A stretch of 64,000 nt of DNA from Sedimenticola_A sp040506895. Its GTDB lineage: Bacteria > Pseudomonadota > Gammaproteobacteria > Chromatiales > Chromatiaceae. Shown here one piece after another: positions 24,715 to 33,123 of the stretch. The first letter of the stretch is position 1; each line of letters begins with the position of its first letter. The notes beneath the pieces are model-generated. The model searched no databases and was not told the DNA's origin. It saw only the letters and a program-made list of their open reading frames with translations. Where the stretch lies: assembly GCA_040506895.1 (NCBI GenBank), contig JBEVVY010000001.1, positions 2,046,001-2,110,000 on the forward strand, read 5' to 3'. The translations under genes were made by a program, and so were the position numbers.

Positions 24715-25671
24715 ATGAATACAGCCGTCCGACTTCTGCTCGTCATATCACTCTCTCTGACACTTACAGGCCACCTGCTGGCGGATACACCCCGCGTACT
24801 GGTCAGCATCAAACCAATCCACTCACTGGTGGCGGGGGTCATGGCGGGCGTTGCAGAGCCAGAACTGCTGATTAGCGGAGGCGAATCCCCTCACGACTTT
24901 ACCCTGCGCCCTTCCGATGCACGAAAACTGAACCGGGCCGACCTGGTATTCTGGGTCGGCGAAGAGCTGGAAGCGCCTTTGGAGCATATCCTGGAGAACC
25001 TGGCCGGTGAAAACCGCGTATTCGGGCTGCTGGAAGCGCCAGGTATCGAGCAGTTGCCTACGCGTGAAGGCGGCGTATGGGAGGCCCATGCCCATGCGGA
25101 AGATGACCACCATCACGAGGCCGGGGATGAAGAACACCGGGAGATCAACCCCCACATCTGGCTCTCACCATCGAACGCAACCCGGATCGTCAACCTGGCA
25201 GTTCAGGAACTGAGCCGAATCGATGCGGCCAACGGCAGTCAATACAGGGCCAATGCCGATGCCGTGTTGAACCGCCTCGGCAGTCTGGATTCGGAACTCG
25301 AAAAGAGAGTCACGCCAGTCCTCCAGACACCCTACATTGTCTTCCACGATGCCTATCCCTATTTCGAAAACCACTACGGCCTCAATTCCGTCGGCTCGGT
25401 AACCCTGAGTCCGGAGCGTATCCCCGGCGCCCGACGTGTCCACGAACTGAGAGTAAAGGTGCGAGCCCTTGGCGCCAGGTGTGTCTTCAGTGAACCGCAG
25501 TTCGAACCGAAACTGGTGCGCACCATTACCGAGGGGACAGATGCCGGCATCGGCGTTCTAGACCCCCTGGGCGCAAACCTGAAAGCAGGAGAGGATGCCT
25601 ACTTCAAGCTGATGTACAACCTGGCAGACGCCCTGGTCGACTGCCTGGGCAGCAGCTCGCGGGAGCAATAG
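24715..25671 (+). CDS. znuA: Zinc ABC transporter periplasmic binding protein
   Basis: A 318-aa cluster A-I solute-binding protein with a signal peptide (to about LLADT). Metal-site histidines fall in IKPIHSLVAG, in INPHIWLSP and in FHDAYPYFE, with Glu/Asp near the C-terminus. The His/Asp/Glu-rich loop around HAHAEDDHHHEAG is typical of zinc-specific ZnuA and catches or passes zinc. First gene of znuA-zur-znuC-znuB, next to a Zur box; the stop directly precedes the zur ATG. Confidence 0.95.
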   Translation: MNTAVRLLLVISLSLTLTGHLLADTPRVLVSIKPIHSLVAGVMAGVAEPELLISGGESPHDFTLRPSDARKLNRADLVFWVGEELEAPLEHILENLAGENRVFGLLEAPGIEQLPTREGGVWEAHAHAEDDHHHEAGDEEHREINPHIWLSPSNATRIVNLAVQELSRIDAANGSQYRANADAVLNRLGSLDSELEKRVTPVLQTPYIVFHDAYPYFENHYGLNSVGSVTLSPERIPGARRVHELRVKVRALGARCVFSEPQFEPKLVRTITEGTDAGIGVLDPLGANLKAGEDAYFKLMYNLADALVDCLGSSSREQ

Positions 25672-26169
25672 ATGGAGACGGTAAAAGAGAAAGAGAACTT
25701 TCCTTCAGCCTGCCATGACCACAAGTCGTGCATACGTAAGGCACTTGCCGAAGCCGAACGCTACTGTCTCGCAAACGGGCTGCGCCTCACCACCCTGAGA
25801 CGAAGGGTTCTCGAACTGGTCTGGTCGAGCCACCGGCCCGTTGGCGCCTACGCATTGATGGAGCTTGTCGGCAACGACGGACGCAAGGTGGCACCACCCA
25901 CTGTATACCGCTCCCTGGACTTTCTCCTGGAACACGGACTGATCCACCGTATCGCCTCGCTCAACGCCTACGTGGGTTGCAGCCACCCCAGCCATGAACA
26001 TGCACCCCGCTTCTTTATCTGTGACCATTGCGGCGAGGCCGCAGAGCTCAATGACCCGGTGATCGATGATGCCATTTCCAGGGACGCGGAACGACTGGGG
26101 TTTCGGGTGGAACGCCAGACCCTCGAGATCAGCGGCGTATGCGCCGCCTGCGAGGAGAAGGACGGATGA
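25672..26169 (+). CDS. zur: Zinc uptake regulator Zur (Fur family)
   Basis: A 165-aa Fur-family repressor: an N-terminal winged helix (CLANGLRLTTLRRRVLELVW, then APPTVYRSLDFLLEHGLIHR recognition helix) and a C-terminal dimer domain with the zinc site CDHCGEA paired with a late CAAC. The HEHAPRFFICDHC block is characteristic of Zur rather than Fur. It represses zinc uptake when zinc is replete. Its ATG follows the znuA stop without a gap, with GGGAG six bases upstream, and its stop overlaps znuC as ATGA. Location inside the transporter operon means the repressor controls its own level. Confidence 0.95.
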   Translation: METVKEKENFPSACHDHKSCIRKALAEAERYCLANGLRLTTLRRRVLELVWSSHRPVGAYALMELVGNDGRKVAPPTVYRSLDFLLEHGLIHRIASLNAYVGCSHPSHEHAPRFFICDHCGEAAELNDPVIDDAISRDAERLGFRVERQTLEISGVCAACEEKDG

Positions 26170-26939
26170 AGAGCGCGCCCGGAGAGACGCTTATCACCGC
26201 CAGGGGGATCGGTATCCACCTGAACGGCCGGGAGGTGCTCGAGCACGTGGACCTGACCGTCGAGCGGGGAGAGATCGTGACACTGATCGGCCCGAACGGC
26301 GCAGGCAAGACCACCCTGGTGCGCATACTGCTGGGACTGCTCAAGCCCGACCATGGAGATGTAGAGCGCAGGACGGAGCTGAAGATCGGTTACATGCCCC
26401 AGCGGCTCACACTGCCCGAGAACCTGCCACTGACCGTGCACCGTTTCCTGAACCTGGCACGGGGCGCCAACAGGAAAGCGCTCGATGACGTTGCACGCGA
26501 ACTCACCATCACGCACCTGCTGGAAAACCCGATGCAGACACTCTCGGGTGGAGAGCACCAACGGGTACTGCTGGCCCGTGCACTGCTTGGGGCACCCGAT
26601 CTGCTGGTGCTCGATGAACCGGTGCAGGGGGTGGATGTCACCGGACAGTCAGAACTCTATTCATTGATCGCCCACATCCGGGACCGCCATCAGTGCGGCG
26701 TGTTGATGATCTCCCACGACCTGCACCTGGTGATGGCAGCTACCGACCGCGTGATGTGCATCAACCGCCACGTCTGCTGCTCAGGCCACCCCGAGGCGGT
26801 GAGCCGCGATCCCGCCTACCTGGAGCTGTTCGGCACCCATGCCAGCGCCAAGCTGGCGGTCTACACCCACCACCACGATCACACCCACGATATCCACGGT
26901 GACGTGGTCTCATCTGAAGAGGCGCATCACCATGGATGA
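26166..26939 (+). CDS. znuC: Zinc ABC transporter ATP-binding protein
   Basis: A 257-aa ABC ATPase: Walker A GPNGAGKT, signature LSGGEHQR, Walker B LLVLDEP, and H-loop ISHDLHLV. It drives zinc import with ZnuB and ZnuA at the inner membrane. The C-terminus carries a His-rich tail (THHHDHTHDIHG, later HHH), common in zinc transport ATPases. The start overlaps zur by four bases and the gene overlaps znuB by eight, indicating coupled translation. Confidence 0.96.
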   Translation: MKSAPGETLITARGIGIHLNGREVLEHVDLTVERGEIVTLIGPNGAGKTTLVRILLGLLKPDHGDVERRTELKIGYMPQRLTLPENLPLTVHRFLNLARGANRKALDDVARELTITHLLENPMQTLSGGEHQRVLLARALLGAPDLLVLDEPVQGVDVTGQSELYSLIAHIRDRHQCGVLMISHDLHLVMAATDRVMCINRHVCCSGHPEAVSRDPAYLELFGTHASAKLAVYTHHHDHTHDIHGDVVSSEEAHHHG

Positions 26940-27720
26940 CTTTATGCTGCGCGCACTGGCTGCCGGCCTGGGAGTGGCCCTGGTTGCCGGCCCACTGGGG
27001 GTCTTCGTGGTCTGGCGCCGCATGGCCTATTTCGGCGACACCCTGGCCCATTCCGCCCTGCTGGGCGTTGCACTGGGCTTTCTGTTTGGACTCAATCTCA
27101 ACCTCTCGGTTGCGGTGGTGGCCATCACCATCGCCCTGCTGCTGATCGGCCTGCAGGGAAACCGGCAACTGGCCACCGACACCCTGCTGGGCATACTGGC
27201 ACACAGCGCCCTCTCCCTGGGCCTGGTGGTTATCTCATTCCAGGAGAGTGCACGGATCGACCTGATGGGTTACCTGTTCGGAGATATCCTCGCGGTAAGC
27301 GCAATGGACCTGCTCTGGGTCTGGGCTGGTGGCGCACTCGCGGTAACCACCCTCGCACTGATCTGGCAACCGCTGCTCTCACTCACGGTGCACCCGGACC
27401 TGGCACAGGTGGAAGGCGTGCCGATAAACCGCATCCGCCTGATATTCATGCTGCTGATCGCCCTGGTGATCGCGGTATCCATGAAGATCGTCGGGGTGCT
27501 CCTGATCACCTCCATGATGATCATCCCTGCGGCCGCCGCCCGCCGGTTCACCCGCAGTCCTGAGCAGATGGCCATGGCAGCCGCACTGGTGGCCGCAACT
27601 GCAGTGGTGCTGGGCCTGGGTGCCTCCTGGCAGTGGGACACACCGGCAGGACCCTCGGTCGTCGTGGCCGCTGCACTGCTGTTTGCCTCCAGCCTGTTGG
27701 CACCTTCCGCTCATAGCTGA
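26932..27720 (+). CDS. znuB: Zinc ABC transporter permease
   Basis: A 262-aa ABC-3 family membrane protein with about eight transmembrane helices and the family blocks WRRMAYFGDTLAHSALLGVA and SMKIVGVLLITSMMIIPAA. It forms the zinc channel with ZnuC. The ATG at 26932 lies inside the end of znuC (8-base overlap). Last gene of the zinc operon. Confidence 0.96.
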   Translation: MDDFMLRALAAGLGVALVAGPLGVFVVWRRMAYFGDTLAHSALLGVALGFLFGLNLNLSVAVVAITIALLLIGLQGNRQLATDTLLGILAHSALSLGLVVISFQESARIDLMGYLFGDILAVSAMDLLWVWAGGALAVTTLALIWQPLLSLTVHPDLAQVEGVPINRIRLIFMLLIALVIAVSMKIVGVLLITSMMIIPAAAARRFTRSPEQMAMAAALVAATAVVLGLGASWQWDTPAGPSVVVAAALLFASSLLAPSAHS

Positions 27721-27940
27721 CGCGCACCAGAAAAAACAGGGCAACATATATCCACAGAAATACCGGCCTCTGTCTGGACTGCCTAACGGTGCTGACGATG
27801 CAGCCATGCACAAAACAGTAGCGCTGGCACACAGGAGTAATTCCGCCTTACACAGAACGTGGCAATCAAGCACTCTTCGACTAACATATGATTAACCCTG
27901 AACACGGCAATGACATCAATCGGAGAGGGAGAAAGCTGAC

Positions 27941-28366
27941 ATGGCGAAGGCGAAGGCGAAAAAAAAGAAGAAGGCGAATAACAAAGATATCAAGCAATAC
28001 AAGAAGCAAGTCCGTGCGGCGGAAGAGAAAGCGAAAAAGCTGCTGAAGAAAATAGACCGCCTGGATAAGAAGCTGGCCAGGCGGAATGAAAAAATAAAAG
28101 ACCTTAAACGCCAATCCGAGAACAGTGCTGAAGAGCATGAGGAGCAAGAGGTAACTCCCTTGGAAAGCATTCCGGATTTCGCCACCACAAATGTCTCCCG
28201 CGATGCATTACGGAAAGCGGGATTCCTGCGGGATCGCTATGAACACCACCTGGGACTGAACAAGTCCAAGCGTGTGGCACGGCAGGATGCAAACAGGGAC
28301 CTGGTCGAAAATTACGGTCCCGAGAGTGGCTTCTCCGTCCAGGAACTGGAGGATGTTCTTAGCTAA
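27941..28366 (+). CDS. Lysine-rich coiled-coil protein of unknown function
   Basis: A 141-aa soluble protein with an excellent ribosome site (GGAGAGGGAG). Residues 1-15 are almost all Lys/Ala, residues ~16-62 form a highly charged Lys/Arg/Glu coiled coil, residues ~63-75 an acidic linker, and residues ~80-141 a separate small domain (SRDALRKAGFLRDRYEHH, ending FSVQELEDVLS). The basic head could bind nucleic acid or the membrane surface. I do not recognise the family. It follows the zinc operon after 220 bases with no visible link. Confidence 0.65.
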   Translation: MAKAKAKKKKKANNKDIKQYKKQVRAAEEKAKKLLKKIDRLDKKLARRNEKIKDLKRQSENSAEEHEEQEVTPLESIPDFATTNVSRDALRKAGFLRDRYEHHLGLNKSKRVARQDANRDLVENYGPESGFSVQELEDVLS

Positions 28367-28539
28367 AGTCGCGTGAGCGAGGACCTCTGAAATTCAGCCC
28401 TCACCTATTGTCATCATCCCCTGGTACAACGTCATTACTGACCTGAACCAGTTCCGACGGGCAGATATGACAGTTTGTCTGCTTTGGGGTAGTATCAGTG
28501 GCATCCCTTCCAACAGCGGACAACCGCAGCCTTCAGAAA

Positions 28540-28947
28540 ATGAAAAAAATCGTTTGGAAAGAAGAGTTCAGCGTAGGTGTCGAGGAACTGGATCGGCAGC
28601 ACCAGCAGATCATCGGGATCATCAACTCCCTGGTCGACAAGCCCCGCATTCTTCTCAGGTTCCAGAATGTTTCATCCGCACTGATGGAGCTGACCAACTA
28701 TGTCTCCGAACACTTCCTGCTGGAAGAGCGCCTGCTCCAGGAAAACGGATATCCGGACCTGCTGAACCACTCCAAGAAGCACACGGCCTACAGCAAGAAG
28801 ATCGCAGACTTCTGCATGGAAGAGTTGCAGGGAAAAAGCGAAGTGCCATCTGAACTGCTAAATTTCCTCACCGATTGGTGGACCAATCACATTCTTCATG
28901 AAGATATGCAGTACAAGGCTTTCTTTAACGACAAGGGTGTCAAATAA
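28540..28947 (+). CDS. Bacteriohemerythrin-type oxygen-binding protein
   Basis: A 135-aa four-helix hemerythrin with the di-iron ligands in order: His in DRQHQQI, His and Glu in EHFLLEERLL, the HSKKH pair, and His/Asp in HILHEDMQY. The opening WKEEFSVGVEELDRQH is the canonical family start, so the ATG at 28540 is chosen over an upstream GTG at 28498. Hemerythrins bind O2 reversibly and may store, sense or scavenge oxygen. Single gene; it is the last GC-rich gene before the AT-rich island. Confidence 0.93.
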   Translation: MKKIVWKEEFSVGVEELDRQHQQIIGIINSLVDKPRILLRFQNVSSALMELTNYVSEHFLLEERLLQENGYPDLLNHSKKHTAYSKKIADFCMEELQGKSEVPSELLNFLTDWWTNHILHEDMQYKAFFNDKGVK

Positions 28948-28959
28948 CTCTGCGCCGTG

Positions 28960-29182
28960 AGATCAAATGTAGAAATCTCGACTTGATCTGGCATCTATTG
29001 AAATAGGGTCTGATGTCATCTGACAGCAGAGATAGAGGAAGCCCAAAGCCGACCCAACGCAAAACCTGTTGAACCAGCGGGAAACGGCCAAGAACGGACG
29101 TCAGAGGAACTTGCGGTGTAAGTTTCAGATAACTCTAGAGCAGACATTAGATCGGCGCATTTCAATAGGCCGTAGACGCCCG
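28960..29182 (+). repeat. Dispersed repeat copy A, left part (split by the insertion sequence)
   Basis: Contains CGACTTGATCTGGC and ATGTCATCTGACAG blocks that recur, inverted, at 34284-34350. The right remainder follows the insertion sequence at 30780-30840 with GCATGTGGTAAAAGCGGAC, matching the other end of copy B (34165-34185). The order of blocks is the same in both copies, so the IS1182 element landed in an existing repeat. Confidence 0.5.
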
Positions 29183-30779
29183 ATTCTGTTGAAAAACTCC
29201 ATTGATGAAGACGGCCGGAGCTTCCGGCGAGTATAAATCGCTTCGTTTTTTCCCTTTCAGGGCTTGCCATCGGTTTTCGATGGCAGTTTTTGGATTAATC
29301 GGTTTGGTTTTGCCTCATGTAGGCGCACTTACCCCGTAATCAGGAGGTTTGTATCGCAATTGAGCCAGCTTTTTAAGGTTCTGTACCGTAGCTGCCAACA
29401 AGAACTCATCGTTCGCACCAGTGAGTCCTCGCAGCCTCAGCCGATCCATCTTCATAATGCGCTTGAGATGAGCAAACAACACTTCAACTTTCTTTCTGTC
29501 TTTTCGTGATTGCAGGTATTGCGGTGTTTCGGAGATTTTCCTAGCGGCATCGCGTGAGTCTTCATAGATGCTGCGGGCAATCTTCCGGAATGTAGTATTG
29601 GGACAGCATTGGGATTTAAGCTGGCACGACTTGCAATCTTGTATGCTGGCACGATAGATAATGGTGTTTGCTTTCGTGACAGTCGTACGAAGCTTTTTAA
29701 AATTACGCCGCCTGCCCTCTAAGCGTTTACCTGCCGGGCATTGATAACAGTTTGCACTTGCATCCCAGATAAAATCAGATCGACTGAACGTCTCTTTGTT
29801 TCTATCTGATTTATCCCATACTGGAACATGGGGCTCAATCTGTTTGCCCTTGACGAGCCATTCAAGCATCGGTGCAGTACCATAGGCTGTATCACCAATA
29901 AGTCGATCAGGCTTTAGTTCATACCTCGCTTCAACCCGTTCAAGCATCTGCTTGGTACTGTTGACCTCGTCGGTTCGATGAGCCGGTGTTGGCTCAACAT
30001 CCAAGATAATATTGTGCTCGATATCAATCAGGTAATTGGTGGAGTAGGCATAAAAGGCTGGGCCGCCTGGCGCAGCTGTCCAGCGTGCCTGGGGATCCGT
30101 GAGGGATATGTTCTTGGGTGGCGTTCTAGTGGCGTTTTCTTTATCTAAAGCATCGAGATATTCACGTACCGGCCGACTGGCTTGTTCGATATCGAGCCAA
30201 TCCATGGCCTTACTGCCAGGGACGCCTCGCTGGCGATTGGCATCTGCCTTGATAACGCTCGCATCAGTAGCGAAGCCTTCGCCCGCAACCAAGCCCTCTG
30301 CCATGCAGCGTCCAACAACATCTTCAAACAGAAACCGAAAGGTATCACTGTCGCGGAACCGGCCATGGCGGTTCTTTGAAAATGTGGAATGATCCGGCAC
30401 ATGGCCTTCCAGGCCGAGACCGCAAAACCAGCGGTAGGCCAGGTTTAAATGTACCTCTTCACAAAGACGCCTTTCTGAACGGATCCCATAGCAGTAACCC
30501 ACAATGAGCATACGCAGCATGAGTTCTGGATCAACAGAGGGGCGGCCAGTGGTGCTGTAGTAAGAGGATAAATGATGACGCAGTTCGCTGAGATCAAGTA
30601 CCTGGTCAATCTGCCTTAACAAGTGATCAGGTGGGATGTGTTGTTCAATGCAGAAATCGTAAAACAGAGTATTCTGATCTGGTGGTTGCTGCCCCATCAT
30701 CAGTGACAATCCTCAGATTAATCAACTAGGAAAGATTATCTCATTAGAGCAGCCAGGTCGGGGAGTTTTTCAACAGAAT
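29183..30779 (-). mobile_element. IS1182-family insertion sequence
   Basis: A 1597-bp element bounded by perfect 18-bp terminal inverted repeats, ATTCTGTTGAAAAACTCC at 29183-29200 and its complement at 30762-30779. It carries one intact transposase gene on the minus strand. It interrupts a dispersed repeat at the left border of the AT-rich island. A target duplication is not obvious. Confidence 0.92.
29315..30700 (-). CDS. IS1182 family transposase
   Basis: A 461-aa DDE transposase, complete and without frameshift. The N-terminal DUF772 region (GRPSVDPELMLRMLIVGYCYGI, helix-turn-helix) is followed by a DDE catalytic core: Asp in GFATDASVIKADA, Asp in DRLIGDTAYG, and Glu in the late KVEVLFAHLKRIMKMDRLRLR block. 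A Cys-rich zinc-like insert (CYQCPAGKR ... CKSCQLKSQCC) is typical of the group. The ATG at 30700 is preferred over TTG 30709. Confidence 0.95.
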   Translation of the reverse strand: MMGQQPPDQNTLFYDFCIEQHIPPDHLLRQIDQVLDLSELRHHLSSYYSTTGRPSVDPELMLRMLIVGYCYGIRSERRLCEEVHLNLAYRWFCGLGLEGHVPDHSTFSKNRHGRFRDSDTFRFLFEDVVGRCMAEGLVAGEGFATDASVIKADANRQRGVPGSKAMDWLDIEQASRPVREYLDALDKENATRTPPKNISLTDPQARWTAAPGGPAFYAYSTNYLIDIEHNIILDVEPTPAHRTDEVNSTKQMLERVEARYELKPDRLIGDTAYGTAPMLEWLVKGKQIEPHVPVWDKSDRNKETFSRSDFIWDASANCYQCPAGKRLEGRRRNFKKLRTTVTKANTIIYRASIQDCKSCQLKSQCCPNTTFRKIARSIYEDSRDAARKISETPQYLQSRKDRKKVEVLFAHLKRIMKMDRLRLRGLTGANDEFLLAATVQNLKKLAQLRYKPPDYGVSAPT

Positions 30780-30840
30780 AGCCCCATAGCTGACTATTGA
30801 CGAAGATTACAAAAACTACTGCATGTGGTAAAAGCGGACG
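30780..30840 (+). repeat. Dispersed repeat copy A, right part
   Basis: Continues the repeat interrupted by the IS element: TAGCTGACTATTGACGA and the CTGCATGTGGTAAAAGCGGAC word shared with copy B. See 28960-29182. Confidence 0.45.
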
Positions 30841-30850
30841 GTAAATACAA

Positions 30851-31441
30851 TTACTGATTGTGAATATCTATACTATCGGCTTCTCTTGCTCTATTTACAC
30901 CGCCTCTCATTTGATTAAATTTAGTATCTCTCAAGTTTATTTCTACTGCTTCTTCTGCAAGGATAGCTTCTTCTGAATGAGTTAATATATCTGCATAGAC
31001 TTTAGCTGTTATAGTTGCTTCGAATCCTTCATTCATATTTTTGTTATAGAAAGAATCTTTATTTTTCACTCTTTCTCCTTTAAAAGTAACTTTGCCACCT
31101 GCTTTTGCTACTTTAACGTTTACATTTAAATCCGTTAACGTAACTTCATTAGGAACCCCTTCTTTTTTGTTGCTTAAGCTATTAAGCCAAGGCAATTTTT
31201 CTCTCGCATACTCGACTATTATTTCTTTGTCGGTTTTGTGTTTATAAGATGGAGTATATTTTTGGTCAATTGAAATGTTTTCCCACTTGTTCCTCCTGAT
31301 TGCTCTATCAAGAATTTCCTTGTTCGTGAAGGTTTTACCTGCATCATAGGTCTCCCCGCATGCAAATAGGTCTCCTGAGATAGAGAAAGATATTAGTGCG
31401 AATGAGCAAATCAGAAGAGAGGTTAATATTTTGGTAGTCAT
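30851..31441 (-). CDS. Exported protein of unknown function (island operon, third gene)
   Basis: A 196-aa protein with a signal peptide (LTSLLICSFALISFSISG, cleavage near LFACG). The mature part is Lys/Asn-rich, has one Cys near its N-terminus (FACGETYDAGKTF) and ends with a helical NQMRGGVNRAREADS segment. Codon use is AT-rich, unlike the GC-rich flanks. Its ATG overlaps the stop of the Tat-exported DsbA-like gene by four bases (ATGA), so they are translated together. I do not recognise the family. A Cys just after the signal might be lipid-modified, but the preceding residues are a poor lipobox. Confidence 0.7.
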   Translation of the reverse strand: MTTKILTSLLICSFALISFSISGDLFACGETYDAGKTFTNKEILDRAIRRNKWENISIDQKYTPSYKHKTDKEIIVEYAREKLPWLNSLSNKKEGVPNEVTLTDLNVNVKVAKAGGKVTFKGERVKNKDSFYNKNMNEGFEATITAKVYADILTHSEEAILAEEAVEINLRDTKFNQMRGGVNRAREADSIDIHNQ

Positions 31442-32070
31442 CCAATAAACCCCGTTTGTTTATTTAAAGTATCGTAAAATTCATCTCTTGAACTTGGTAA
31501 TTCAATGAGTTGCCCATTCACAGTTAAAGCTGGTGTCTTTGTAAATCCAAAACCATCAAAAGCCTTTCGAAGTAAATACACCCCGAACAATGCTTCTTCT
31601 GGGGCCACTAAATCATTTTGATAACCAAATCTCTTCAAAAGCTTTTCAATACGACGCTTTGTTATTCTTTTCTTCTTTTCAACCATCCATTGTAGCGTTT
31701 GAAAACATGCTGAAGGATAGTTGTCTTTTCCAACTGACAGCAACTTCAAGCATATATCCACCTCACTTTTATCAATCGCTGTGTGATGAAAAACGATAGA
31801 AGCATTGTTTTGAAGGAAAGTTGTTTTAGTAAATTCTAAGATGTAATCCTCTAAAACTTTCTTGGTATCTGAACAGCTTGCAGACCAGAAAAATTCAACA
31901 TTAGTTTCAGTATCAATATTACCAACAACAAAAGAAGGCAAAATGATATCGCTTGCATTTTGTTGAATAGAGTCAGACGCATTACTGACACAAGTTTGGC
32001 CAAATAGTCCTGCAGAAGCGGCCAGAGTGGCTGTATGCTTTAGAAAACCCCTTCTTGTTAATAAAAACAT
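31438..32070 (-). CDS. Tat-exported DsbA-like thioredoxin-fold protein with single active-site Cys
   Basis: A 210-aa protein starting with a twin-arginine signal (RRGFLKHTATLAASAGL). The mature part has the DsbA-type layout: VEFFWSASCSDTKKVLEDYI places a Cys at the CxxC position but the second Cys is replaced (CSDT), a helical insert follows, then KTPALTVNGQLI supplies the cis-proline. Loss of the resolving Cys suggests a monothiol reductase, a chaperone or a dedicated carrier rather than a disulfide donor. Middle gene of three, 2 bases after the upstream stop and overlapping the next start. AT-rich. Fold likely; activity unknown. Confidence 0.7.
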   Translation of the reverse strand: MFLLTRRGFLKHTATLAASAGLFGQTCVSNASDSIQQNASDIILPSFVVGNIDTETNVEFFWSASCSDTKKVLEDYILEFTKTTFLQNNASIVFHHTAIDKSEVDICLKLLSVGKDNYPSACFQTLQWMVEKKKRITKRRIEKLLKRFGYQNDLVAPEEALFGVYLLRKAFDGFGFTKTPALTVNGQLIELPSSRDEFYDTLNKQTGFIG

Positions 32071-32072
32071 AC

Positions 32073-32471
32073 TTACATATCTCTTGAGTTGCCTTCAGCC
32101 ACAGAATGGAACTTCATGATTACGATTTTTTTGGGGCCTTTAGTCTTATATCTATCATATTTACCATTACCCGCTTGTTTTACAGGCAAACAAGACCAGC
32201 CGCCTTTATGTTTTGTGATACACAGATTGCCTTTACCATCGACTTTCCATGTGGCATCTCGTCCACCACCAGCATCATCTTCAATCAACACATTACCGTC
32301 TTCCATGAAGTAGTAGTGGACTTTGAGATCGCCCTTCCTCTTAGTTGTTGCAGTTAGCGTATTACCTTTAACTAATTCGATTACCTCAGATTCAGAAAGG
32401 TCGGCTGCATACGCATTGGCTGAAAGAAAAGCAACTGTTATAGAAATCAAAAGCAATTTAGGTTTAAGCAT
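32073..32471 (-). CDS. Small periplasmic protein, DUF995-like
   Basis: A 132-aa protein with a signal peptide (LKPKLLLISITVAFLSANAYA). The mature sequence has LVKGNTLTATT, YYFMEDGNVLIEDD, ATWKVDGKGNLCITK and WSCLPV blocks: a beta-rich domain with two cysteines that resembles DUF995-type secreted proteins. AGGAG seven bases upstream sets the ATG at 32471; the frame is open six codons further. First gene of the three-gene island operon. The two Cys could be substrates of the thioredoxin-fold protein encoded next, which is inference only. Confidence 0.65.
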   Translation of the reverse strand: MLKPKLLLISITVAFLSANAYAADLSESEVIELVKGNTLTATTKRKGDLKVHYYFMEDGNVLIEDDAGGGRDATWKVDGKGNLCITKHKGGWSCLPVKQAGNGKYDRYKTKGPKKIVIMKFHSVAEGNSRDM

Positions 32472-32489
32472 TCCGTGTCTCCTATTCAT

Positions 32490-32856
32490 TAGTAAACTTT
32501 TATAGTTGCAATGATAAAGAAAGTGTAATTATTCAACTTAAAATTGGGCTAATTTTTAATTGGTATATTTGACATTTTGAGGCTCCATCCATTGAATTAT
32601 TATTTTCTTTCAACGAAATTAACAAAATTATGTATCTTTTCCAAATTCAAATCTGAGAATCAATTCCATATATTATTTATATAATAATCATCTGAATTTA
32701 AATGAATGTCTGCTTATATTCATAGGTAGTCCGCTTTCAGTATCAGTCTGAAATCCCGCTGTTGGTCGCTTATCGGAAATGATATAGGGTATATCTGAAC
32801 TTCAATATATCCCCGCCAAAGCGGGGATATATGTCACCTTAAATAATTCGAGTTGT
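32490..32856. other. AT-rich intergenic region
   Basis: No gene seen. It holds the presumed promoter of the three-gene operon at its left, a dispersed-repeat fragment near 32733-32785 (AGTCCGCTTTC, TTGGTCGCTTATCGG) and the hairpin at 32805. Confidence 0.5.
32805..32832 (-). terminator. Strong 12-bp hairpin after the lipoprotein gene
   Basis: ATATATCCCCGC, loop of four, GCGGGGATATAT: a perfect stem 25 bases beyond the lipoprotein stop. It lacks a T run, so it may protect the mRNA end rather than stop transcription. Confidence 0.5.
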
Positions 32857-33123
32857 TTATCCTTTAACACATGTAAACGGTGTTCCGTTTCCGGTCACAC
32901 CGACAACCGTATTATCATCCTTTTTCGTGACCTTATAATTGTCACCCCTAGAGTAGGCAAGCAAATGGATATACGCAGTATCTCCACCAGAGTATGACCC
33001 TGATGCCATACCCTTAGCACTGCAATTCCACCCACCAGCATCAGAACGACTTGAATTAGATTGGCACCCAACAATAAACAAAGATGCTAGTACTAAACTG
33101 ATAACTATTCTTTTTCTTTCCAT
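32857..33123 (-). CDS. Small lipoprotein of unknown function
   Basis: An 88-aa protein with a clear lipoprotein signal (VISLVLASLFIVG-Cys20). The mature part is Ser/Gly/Asp-rich with GGWNCSAKGMASGSYSGG and a final Cys in GTPFTCVKG, giving two cysteines that could pair. No known family recognised. It stands alone in the AT-rich island with a strong hairpin after it; the ATG has a weak GGATT ribosome site. Confidence 0.65.
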   Translation of the reverse strand: MERKRIVISLVLASLFIVGCQSNSSRSDAGGWNCSAKGMASGSYSGGDTAYIHLLAYSRGDNYKVTKKDDNTVVGVTGNGTPFTCVKG

